Origin: Terrilactibacillus tamarindi
GTDB taxonomy: Bacteria > Bacillota > Bacilli > Bacillales > Sporolactobacillaceae
Reading direction: 5' to 3'
Assembly: GCF_009718825.1 (NCBI RefSeq)
Contig: NZ_WNHB01000016.1
Coordinates: 1-64,000, forward strand
Length of the DNA stretch: 64,000 nt
Position numbers and translations under genes: made by a program. Under the pieces are notes generated by a model that had not been told where the DNA came from, did not search any database, and saw only the letters and a program-made list of their open reading frames with translations. Shown piece after piece: positions 59,220 through 64,000 of this stretch. The number at the start of each line of letters is the position of its first letter. Positions within the stretch are counted from its first letter, which is position 1.

Positions 59220-59359
59220 GGTATTAACCAACATGATGTTATTATAAAAAGGGTTTCAGAAAAAAATGGAAAAAGTGGATTTATAGGCTTTACATTCGGA
59301 ATTGACAAAGGTATACTTTAATTGAAAGGTCACCAATACATCTAAAGGAGGTAATGAAA

Positions 59360-59464
59360 ATGTTATTAACTAATGTAAACCATATGTCTATATTTTTAGC
59401 AACTGAATATCATTTTTCATTGACCTCGCGGATGGCTACTATTAGTGATCAAACTGAACGGTAA
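59360..59464 (+). CDS. Small ORF, 34 residues, unknown
   Basis: A perfect AAAGGAGG lies 8 bases before the ATG. The peptide begins MLLTNVNHMSIFLATEYHF and ends SDQTER; it is weakly hydrophobic at first and polar later. Two terminators follow at once, so it has its own short transcript. I recognise no family. The ribosome-binding site and the terminators support a real gene. Confidence 0.5.
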   Translation: MLLTNVNHMSIFLATEYHFSLTSRMATISDQTER

Positions 59465-59493
59465 TCATACAGTCATTTAACTGTTATATAATA

Positions 59494-59526
59494 ACCGCAG
59501 GTCGTGTTGTACACCTGTGGTCTTTT
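59494..59526 (+). terminator. Terminator after the 34-residue ORF
   Basis: ACCGCAGGT / ACCTGTGGT stem and five T residues. Confidence 0.8.
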
Positions 59527-59548
59527 TATGCCTAATTTTAATAAAAGA

Positions 59549-59587
59549 CGATCAATGAGGTTGTACTTCTCGTTGATCGTTTTTTTC
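59549..59587 (+). terminator. Second terminator before the YrzI cassette
   Basis: CGATCAATGAG / CTCGTTGATCG stem (one G-T pair) and eight T residues. Confidence 0.88.
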
Positions 59588-59673
59588 TTACCCAAGTATA
59601 TAAAGTGAAGTAGCCCTAGCCGGCCTTCCTTTTATATAAATATATAAATCTTCATAAAGGAGCGGATATAACT

Positions 59674-59736
59674 ATGGAACCAATTGTAACAAGACTATCA
59701 ACTGCAGTAAAAAAAGGTAAACAATCATTCTTGTGA
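59674..59736 (+). CDS. Tiny ORF, 20 residues, upstream of first YrzI
   Basis: AAAGGAG lies 11 bases before the ATG; the peptide is MEPIVTRLSTAVKKGKQSFL, basic and ending in Ser-Phe-Leu. It lies 28 bases before a yrzI gene. A second tiny ORF with the same C-terminal tripeptide and position lies before the second yrzI. In B. subtilis the yrzI mRNA also has short cryptic ORFs, one cut by the ribosome-associated RNase Rae1; this is the likely counterpart. Confidence 0.6.
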   Translation: MEPIVTRLSTAVKKGKQSFL

Positions 59737-59764
59737 CAAATTAATAAGAAGGGAGGGGATCTCG

Positions 59765-59917
59765 GTGTTCAAAATTCAACTATTTGCGATAACCCTCACG
59801 ATAACAGTAAATAAACAAAAGACGGATCTAACGAAGAAGTATCATCATGACCAGCGTGTCAAACAGTTAAAAGAAGAAATGCTTCAAAAACGTTTAAAAC
59901 AAATGCCACATATTTAA
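59765..59917 (+). CDS. YrzI-family small protein, copy 1
   Basis: A 50-residue protein with a hydrophobic, membrane-seeking N-terminus (FKIQLFAITLTITV) and a charged helical C-terminus (KQLKEEMLQKRLKQM), the pattern of the Bac_small_yrzI family. It starts at GTG 59765, preceded by GGGAGGGG. Family members are tiny sporulation-associated proteins; excess B. subtilis YrzI has been reported as toxic as far as I recall. A paralogue with the same length lies 299 bases downstream. Confidence 0.8.
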   Translation: MFKIQLFAITLTITVNKQKTDLTKKYHHDQRVKQLKEEMLQKRLKQMPHI

Positions 59918-59963
59918 TTTAACTCGTGTCCGATCGAGCAAATATAAAGGAGGAAATAATGAA

Positions 59964-60032
59964 ATGATGAAAATAAAAGAACTAACCAAAGGGATGAAAG
60001 CATGGTTTGTAGAGGATACAAGTTTTTTATAA
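59964..60032 (+). CDS. Tiny ORF, 22 residues, upstream of second YrzI
   Basis: AAAGGAGG lies 10 bases before ATG 59964 (ATG 59967 is also possible). The peptide runs MMKIKELTKGMKAWFVEDT and ends SFL, the same last three residues as the tiny ORF at 59674. An overlapping ATG at 59959 reads ATG AAA TGA, a two-codon minigene whose stop overlaps the real start. It lies 31 bases before the second yrzI gene. Confidence 0.6.
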   Translation: MMKIKELTKGMKAWFVEDTSFL

Positions 60033-60063
60033 CTAAATTCAAGTAAAGAAGGGAGGGATCGGT

Positions 60064-60216
60064 ATGTTTAAACTTCACTTATTTATCGTTACCCTTACCG
60101 TTTCTATTAAGCACCGTAACGCTGCAGAGCGATATGAAGATGATAAAAGAATGAAAGAATTGAAAGAAGAAGTTATTCAGAAACAATTGAAAAATGGTTT
60201 CCACAATTTTTACTAA
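60064..60216 (+). CDS. YrzI-family small protein, copy 2
   Basis: A 50-residue paralogue of the protein at 59765: N-terminus FKLHLFIVTLTVSIK and C-terminus KELKEEVIQKQLKNG. Its ribosome-binding region (AAGAAGGGAGGGATCGG) is nearly the same as that of copy 1, so the tiny-ORF-plus-yrzI unit was duplicated in tandem. A terminator-like hairpin follows. Confidence 0.8.
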   Translation: MFKLHLFIVTLTVSIKHRNAAERYEDDKRMKELKEEVIQKQLKNGFHNFY

Positions 60217-60241
60217 TCGTGCATAACGTAGCCGAATAAAG

Positions 60242-60279
60242 AAAGTCTTTTTGTACAGAAGTTGTACAGTAAGACTTTA
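60242..60279 (+). terminator. Terminator of the YrzI cassette
   Basis: AAAGTCTT / AAGACTTT with inner TGTACA / TGTACA pairing. The tail after it is AT-rich rather than a pure T run. Confidence 0.7.
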
Positions 60280-60292
60280 TAATAGATTAAAT

Positions 60293-60336
60293 AAAGAGAC
60301 TAATTATGACCTTCATTGGCCAATAATCAGTCTCTT
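60293..60336 (-). terminator. Terminator for the reverse-strand FAD protein gene
   Basis: AAGAGACT / AGTCTCTT stem extended by ATTAT / ATAAT, followed on the reverse strand by TTTATTT. Confidence 0.65.
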
Positions 60337-60342
60337 AAGTAA

Positions 60343-60388
60343 TTTATCCGGGCAGTAAGCACCCCACTGATGGAAGGATCACTTTATT
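60343..60388 (-). repeat. Repeat family B, short copy in inverse orientation (B9)
   Basis: TTATCCGGGCAGTAAGCACC, then CCACTGATGGAAGGATCACT: the same end-joined short form with a small deletion at the GCGGGATAA end. Confidence 0.8.
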
Positions 60389-60402
60389 AACATATTTCAT
60401 GA

Positions 60403-60963
60403 TCAAAGTTTGTCATGATCAACAAAACGTTCTCCTTTTATTTCACTGAGTAAATTGACGGCCACTCGAGCTCCATCACCACTCGTAATAATAGTATGAA
60501 CACTAACACCGGCGGCTACTCCACACGCCCATATTCCTGGTATATTGGTGTGTCCATCCTGATCGACTTCAATAATCGTTTTTACATAAGGTTCTTTTCC
60601 TGGCATAGTCTTTAATCCGCTGTTTTCAGCAAGTTTTGAATTCGAGCCGGTAGCCAGAATTACCTGTTTGCCTTCAAATGTTTCTCCGTCTTCCGTTTGA
60701 AGAAGGAAAGCACCTTTATTGTTTTCAATTGAGATGACCTGTGCTTTTTGAATCTTAGTTCCAAAAGATTGGGCTTGTTCTTTTCCTATTGAGACCAATT
60801 CTTTGCCACTTAGCTCTTTTGCACCATAGTGATTTTTTAATAGGGCTCGTTGTGTCAATCCTTTTTCATTATCTAACAAAAGTGTTTTTTGTCCTGCCTT
60901 ACTTGTAAATAAAGCAGCACTTTGTCCAGCAGGCCCTCCACCTACAATAATAATGTCATACAT
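60403..60963 (-). CDS. Single-domain FAD-binding thioredoxin reductase-like protein
   Basis: A 186-residue flavoprotein related to the FAD half of thioredoxin reductases. The N-terminal FAD motif is IIIVGGGPAGQSAALF, ILATGSNS closes the middle, and IPGIWACGVAAG is the C-terminal FAD motif. It lacks the NADPH-binding domain and the CxxC redox pair of TrxB (about 310 residues), yet has both FAD ends and no frame disruption, so it is a compact family member rather than a broken gene. AGGAGGGG precedes the ATG. The partner and substrate are unknown. Confidence 0.82.
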   Translation of the reverse strand: MYDIIIVGGGPAGQSAALFTSKAGQKTLLLDNEKGLTQRALLKNHYGAKELSGKELVSIGKEQAQSFGTKIQKAQVISIENNKGAFLLQTEDGETFEGKQVILATGSNSKLAENSGLKTMPGKEPYVKTIIEVDQDGHTNIPGIWACGVAAGVSVHTIITSGDGARVAVNLLSEIKGERFVDHDKL

Positions 60964-61209
60964 AAGTTTACCCCTCCTGAAATCATCTGTTTTTTAGGTC
61001 TAAATCTATCATAACGAAGATGATCGTATTCATCTCTCAATATGCTCATGAAAAGAAATGTTTCCTGTGTGTAATTTGTGAAATCCATATCTTCTATTAA
61101 TAAAAAGATGTTCCAAATATAATGATGATGCATGACAAGTCAAATTTAAGAAACAGCATTAAAATAGGGATTGCTTGAAATGTAGACTCAAGTCAATCCC
61201 AGGATTTAT

Positions 61210-61923
61210 TTATGTTTTCGATCTTTTATGTGGTTGACGATAGAATTCATTAAATAGCTTCATCAAGGCTCTTTTCTCGATACGTGAAACATAACTTCTT
61301 GAGATGTTTAATTTTTTAGCAATTTCGCGTTGGGTAAGTTCATCTTGGTGGTCAAGACCAAATCTAGCAATCACAACTTCCTTTTCTCTTTCATCTAGTA
61401 TATGAAGATATTCATATACTTTTTTCTTTTCCATATTCAGGGTGATTTCATCTACAATATCTTTGCTTTGGGATTTTAGGATATCAATGAGTGATATCTC
61501 ATTACCTTCTTTATCCTGTCCAATTGGATCATTTAAAGAAACATCTTTTCTTGTTTTCTTTAAACCTCGAAGATGCATGAGTATCTCATTTTCAATACAA
61601 CGAGCAGCATAAGTGGCCAGTTTTGTGCCTTTACCAGAAGAGTAACTTTCAATCGCTTTAATTAAGCCAATAGTGCCAATGGAGATGAGGTCTTCGCTGT
61701 CTTCCTTTGTATTCTCGAATTTCTTAACTATATGAGCGACGAGACGAAGATTATGTTCAATGAGCTTATTTCTTGCCTCAGGATCCCCTTGTGCCATTTT
61801 TTCAAGGCACTCTCGCTCCTCCTGTCCTGAAAGAGGCTGAGGAAAGGCATTGTTCTTCACATAAGATACAAACAACCAAAATTCTTTAAATAAGTACACT
61901 ATACCTCCAAATAAGGATAGCAT
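61210..61923 (-). CDS. sigK: RNA polymerase sporulation sigma factor SigK, pro-form, uninterrupted
   Basis: The late mother-cell sigma factor. Residues 1-20 ([20 protein letters not shown]) are the hydrophobic pro-sequence cut by SpoIVFB. The mature part has region 2 ([19 protein letters not shown]-like, [18 protein letters not shown]) and region 4 ([20 protein letters not shown]). At 237 residues the gene is intact, with no skin-type element splitting it. I start at the ATG complementary to 61921-61923, after a GGGGGGAG Shine-Dalgarno; the ORF extends 10 codons further up. TGGGACAGAC at 61991-62000 on the same strand resembles a SpoIIID site. Confidence 0.95.
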   Translation of the reverse strand: MLSLFGGIVYLFKEFWLFVSYVKNNAFPQPLSGQEERECLEKMAQGDPEARNKLIEHNLRLVAHIVKKFENTKEDSEDLISIGTIGLIKAIESYSSGKGTKLATYAARCIENEILMHLRGLKKTRKDVSLNDPIGQDKEGNEISLIDILKSQSKDIVDEITLNMEKKKVYEYLHILDEREKEVVIARFGLDHQDELTQREIAKKLNISRSYVSRIEKRALMKLFNEFYRQPHKRSKT

Positions 61924-62154
61924 GTTCTCCCCCCTTTTTCTGGGCTTAGGCACTTCTCTTTAATCATATGTACCAGAGGGGCTGTACGGTGTCTGTCCCA
62001 GTGAATTTTTATCAACGATGTCCTGTCAAATAGGGGGGAGAAATAGAAGTGACACATCTGGTTAGGCAAGCTAGGTTATATCAAGAACTATTAACTATTT
62101 AATGGAATTTTTATCTCATTTTATACGTTAGCCCAGTCATTTAGGAAACTGACT

Positions 62155-62163
62155 CATATATTA
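62155..62163 (+). promoter_or_regulatory. Candidate sigma-K -10 element for the YjcZ-type gene
   Basis: CATATATTA matches the sigma-K -10 consensus CATANNNTA and lies 39 bases before the ATG. The -35 part is not clear. Confidence 0.4.
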
Positions 62164-62201
62164 ATCATGTAAGTTAGAAATAAACTTAAGGAGCTGATAT
62201 C

Positions 62202-62297
62202 ATGGGTTACGGAGCAGGCGGATATGGATCAGGCTTCGCGTTAATCGTTGTCTTGTTTATCCTCTTAATTATTGTTGGTGCAGCGTACGTTTACTAA
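62202..62297 (+). CDS. YjcZ-family sporulation transmembrane peptide
   Basis: A 31-residue peptide: a Gly/Tyr-rich start (MGYGAGGYGSGFAL) followed by one transmembrane helix (IVVLFILLIIVGAAYVY). This is the tiny transmembrane Bacillus family (YjcZ/Tiny_TM_bacill), found in spores or sporulating cells. AAGGAGCTG lies 7 bases before the ATG, and a terminator follows. It is divergent from sigK, so mother-cell expression is plausible. Confidence 0.88.
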   Translation: MGYGAGGYGSGFALIVVLFILLIIVGAAYVY

Positions 62298-62322
62298 GAT
62301 TTAATTTTAATAGGTTAAGAAG

Positions 62323-62349
62323 GGCCCTTCATTTAGAAGGGCCTTTTTC
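62323..62349 (+). terminator. Terminator of the YjcZ-type gene
   Basis: An 8-bp perfect stem (GGCCCTTC / GAAGGGCC), a 5-base loop and five T residues. Confidence 0.93.
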
Positions 62350-62521
62350 TATCAACTGGATAGGGTAGTCAGTGTGATGGTGAGATGACTAGATAGAGTT
62401 TGAAACAAGAACAACCTATACGTGTTTTTCTTGTTTTTAAACTTAACAGCTAAGCAGTATAAAAATAGAGGGAACTTGTTCAAAAAGAGAAGGATGACTT
62501 TATTTTTATACTGTTTAATAT

Positions 62522-62662
62522 TCAGTTCATGAATTTAATTTTCTGTTCAATTGAGCGTCTTTGGATTTCTAGTTCAATAAGCTTTATAAATTCTGCACTA
62601 AGTTCAAGTTCAATAGCTTTCCAATAAGATTCAATAAGGAGATCATCTGATAATTTTTCCAT
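62522..62662 (-). CDS. sda: Sporulation checkpoint inhibitor Sda
   Basis: Sda blocks autophosphorylation of the sporulation kinases (KinA/KinB) when replication is initiating or DNA is damaged. The 46-residue protein begins [20 protein letters not shown] and continues with [16 protein letters not shown], which lines up with the two helices of B. subtilis Sda (KLSDELLIESYFKA, FIELIENEIKRRS). The ATG at 62662 is the first in frame; AAAGGAGGT lies unusually far upstream, so the start or its ribosome-binding site is not settled. The DnaA boxes upstream fit the known control of sda. Confidence 0.88.
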   Translation of the reverse strand: MEKLSDDLLIESYWKAIELELSAEFIKLIELEIQRRSIEQKIKFMN

Positions 62663-62730
62663 ACATATGCTGTTTCCAGCCGCACCTCCTTTTATTTTTC
62701 ACTCTAAGAAAAATTAAGGCTAAAATGGTT

Positions 62731-62755
62731 TTGATATTGCCTAGGCAATGATCAA
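62731..62755. promoter_or_regulatory. Near-perfect 25-bp palindrome upstream of sda
   Basis: TTGATATTGCCTAGGCAATG then ATCAA: a core ATTGCCTAGGCAAT is a perfect palindrome and the flanks TTGAT / ATCAA extend it. It lies 70-95 bases before the sda start, where a promoter would be, and may be an operator. Confidence 0.5.
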
Positions 62756-62805
62756 ACTTGCTTTTGTTATTTATTACTCTTTGACTTTATCACGAATTAG
62801 AATAT

Positions 62806-62819
62806 AGAACAACCGTTCT
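62806..62819. promoter_or_regulatory. LexA (DinR)-like box
   Basis: AGAACAACCGTTCT has the GAAC-N4-GTTC form of the Gram-positive LexA operator, with a mismatch in the N4 part. It is next to the DnaA-box region upstream of sda. Confidence 0.45.
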
Positions 62820-62919
62820 GATATCCACAGGGGAAGTGGATATCATGTGATTATTTTGTTGATAAGTTGATAAAAAGAATGAAAAATGACTAAAGGATAT
62901 GTGTATAAAGTTATCCACA
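62819..62919. promoter_or_regulatory. Cluster of DnaA boxes upstream of sda
   Basis: A perfect box TTATCCACA is at 62911-62919. TGTGTATAA at 62900-62908 is an inverted TTATACACA box. TGATATCCAC at 62819-62828 and GTGGATATCA at 62836-62845 form a perfect inverted repeat holding two box-like sequences, the left one reading ATATCCACA. In B. subtilis DnaA binds upstream of sda. Confidence 0.7.
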
Positions 62920-63072
62920 GAAAAAGTGGTGTCTAATATTGTCGAACGATTTTTGTTCTAAAAGTTAGAAAGTTTTATAAGGGGAAGGGAATAATAAGCT
63001 AACAAATTTTTATTAAGCAAGAGAGAGTTAAGGGGGATAGCGACATCTTTTGCTATTTTTATCAAATAATCA

Positions 63073-63101
63073 TTGAAATATTACTCGAAATTCGTCATAA
63101 T
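63073..63101 (+). promoter_or_regulatory. Promoter of the amino-acid ABC transporter operon
   Basis: TTGAAA at 63073-63078, a 17-base spacer and CATAAT at 63096-63101, about 50 bases before the binding-protein gene. A small hairpin (ATAGC / GCTAT plus T run, 63038-63061) lies just upstream and could end transcription from before it. Confidence 0.6.
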
Positions 63102-63152
63102 ATTATTTTATGAAACCATATTAATAGTAAAACCAAAGGAGAATCTAACAAC

Positions 63153-63920
63153 ATGAAAAAAACAATGGTTTTTGCACTAATCATGATGCTTCTTGTATTA
63201 AGTGCTTGTGGTCAATCAAATACAGATGCAACAAAAAAGAAAACATTAACAATGGGGACGAGTGCAGATTATCCACCATTTGAATTTGTTAATTCAAAGG
63301 AAGGTAAAAACGGCGTTCAAGGCTTTGATGTTGATGTTGCCAAGTATATAACGAAGCAACTGGGTTACAAATTAGAAATTAAAAATATGGATTTCGATGG
63401 TCTTGTTGCCTCTTTAAATACGAATCGTACAGATTTCGTCATTTCAGGAATGACACCGAATGAAAAACGAAAAAAAGTCGTGGACTTTTCAGTACCTTAT
63501 TACAGTACAAAACAAGTTGTGCTCACGACGAAAAAAAGTAATATAAAAACAATTGAGGATTTAAAGGGAAAAACAATTGGTGTTCAACTAGGTTCAGTCC
63601 AACAAAAAATAGCTGATGAAATTAATAAAAAAACAAAGATTGAGCAAAAACAATTGAATAAATTAAATGAGCTTGTTGAGTTATTAAAATCAAATCGTGT
63701 CAACGCCGTTCTATCTGAAAATACGGTAGCTAGAGGTTATGTAGCTAATAATCCCAACTTAGTAGAATTCGATGTTCCTTTTGAAGCTCCAACGGATGTG
63801 GCTATTGCCTTTCCAAAAGACAGTAAACTAAGGGCACAATTTGATAAAGAAATTAAAAAAATGAAAGAAAATGGAAAAATGGCTGAGCTTGAGAAAAAAT
63901 GGTTTGAGAACAATAAATAA
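63153..63920 (+). CDS. Polar amino-acid ABC transporter substrate-binding lipoprotein (ArtP/GlnH type)
   Basis: An extracellular solute-binding protein of family 3. The lipobox is VLSACG (Cys19). The ligand-binding core includes MGTSADYPPFEF, GFDVDVAKYI, DFVISGMTPNEKRKK and DLKGKTIGVQLGSVQ. The length of 255 residues is usual. Family and sequence suggest arginine, glutamine or similar, but specificity cannot be read from the sequence. AAAGGAG precedes the ATG; the permease gene begins 32 bases later. Confidence 0.93.
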   Translation: MKKTMVFALIMMLLVLSACGQSNTDATKKKTLTMGTSADYPPFEFVNSKEGKNGVQGFDVDVAKYITKQLGYKLEIKNMDFDGLVASLNTNRTDFVISGMTPNEKRKKVVDFSVPYYSTKQVVLTTKKSNIKTIEDLKGKTIGVQLGSVQQKIADEINKKTKIEQKQLNKLNELVELLKSNRVNAVLSENTVARGYVANNPNLVEFDVPFEAPTDVAIAFPKDSKLRAQFDKEIKKMKENGKMAELEKKWFENNK

Positions 63921-63951
63921 TGAATGGTTTTTAATAGAAAGGATGTAGGTT

Positions 63952-64000
63952 TTGGGCATATTTAGTGGGTTTTCATTAATTGCCTCCTCAATCCCATACA
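63952..64000 (+). CDS. Amino-acid ABC transporter permease, 5' end only
   Basis: TTG 63952 follows AAAGGATG by 6 bases and opens MGIFSGFSLIASSIPY, resembling the N-terminus of polar amino-acid permeases (a short lead, then SSIPYLL-type helix). The window ends after 16 codons. The position directly after the binding-protein gene supports the call. Confidence 0.7.
   Translation, partial: MGIFSGFSLIASSIPY

Noticed and set aside
59130-59321. 63-codon ORF after yrhC
   Set aside because: It starts inside the yrhC terminator and runs through a repeat family C copy; only its last third looks protein-like.
60942-61133. 63-codon reverse-strand ORF between the FAD protein and sigK
   Set aside because: It overlaps the FAD gene start, has no ribosome-binding site, and its composition is irregular.

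Overview
The window is a low-GC Gram-positive chromosome segment from an endospore-forming member of the Bacillales. The gene order follows the Bacillus subtilis spoIVF-rplU-obg / ruvAB-queA-tgt / secDF-recJ-apt-relA / hisS-aspS / cymR-iscS-mnmA / alaS-ireB-ruvX / udk-greA / mccAB-yrhC backbone. It is not a close B. subtilis relative: secD and secF are separate genes, an RNase E/G-family gene sits between spoIVFB and rplU, luxS lies inside the mtnN-mccAB operon, nadE lies beside safA, and several genes expected from B. subtilis (bofC, pheA, the nifS-nadBCA block, yrvJ, yrvM, the U32 peptidases yrrN/yrrO, pbpI, yrrT) are missing. A lineage near Sporolactobacillaceae or a deep Bacillaceae branch is plausible, but the species cannot be fixed from this sequence alone.

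Layout. 0-7 kb: spoIVFA-spoIVFB, RNase G-like, rplU-prp-rpmA with an L21-type leader, spo0B-obg-pheB. 7-11.4 kb: NiaR, a repeat-rich SafA, NadE and a spore lipoprotein. 11.4-16.8 kb: yebC, ruvAB, queA-tgt-yajC. 17-23.3 kb: membrane proteins, SpoVB, ComN, SecD, SecF, LapA. 23.3-33.3 kb: recJ-apt, relA, dtd and a T-box-controlled hisS-aspS pair. 33.3-36.5 kb: 6S RNA, a Bacillaceae intergenic repeat, an RsfA-like regulator, rarA. 36.9-45.7 kb: a YczE-like protein overlapping cymR, iscS-mnmA, TPR protein, recD2, AI-2E-family permease. 45.7-53.2 kb: alaS with an attenuator-like leader, ireB-ruvX-DUF1292, mltG, O-methyltransferase, udk, greA. 53.5-59.1 kb: KTSC protein, yrrS, then mtnN-luxS-mccA-mccB and yrhC. 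59.3-60.2 kb: a run of five very short ORFs including two YrzI proteins. 60.4-64 kb: a single-domain FAD protein, an uninterrupted sigK, a YjcZ-type peptide, sda with DnaA and LexA-like sites upstream, and the start of a polar amino-acid ABC transporter.

How the genes fit together. Sporulation is the main theme: Spo0B (phosphorelay), Sda (checkpoint on the phosphorelay kinases), SpoIVFA/SpoIVFB at one end of the window and their substrate pro-sigma-K at the other, SpoVB (cortex), SafA (coat), the YhcN-type lipoprotein, an RsfA-family regulator, and the tiny YjcZ and YrzI proteins. A second theme is sulfur and methyl recycling: MtnN, LuxS, MccA and MccB form a complete route from S-adenosylhomocysteine to cysteine, CymR is a probable regulator, and IscS-MnmA spend the sulfur on tRNA. 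A third is translation and tRNA maturation (HisS, AspS, AlaS, Dtd, QueA, Tgt, MnmA, L21, L27 with its processing protease Prp, Obg, RelA).

The intergenic space carries at least three dispersed repeat families, A (TGTTCAAAAAG ends), B (GTGGGGGT-rich, ending in GCGGGATAA, in about ten copies of three size classes) and C (about 50 bp). There is also one copy of a repeat common in Bacillaceae and a 21-22 bp minisatellite. The loci most worth a second look are the duplicated tiny-ORF/YrzI cassette (59.6-60.2 kb) and the sda control region (62.7-63.0 kb).
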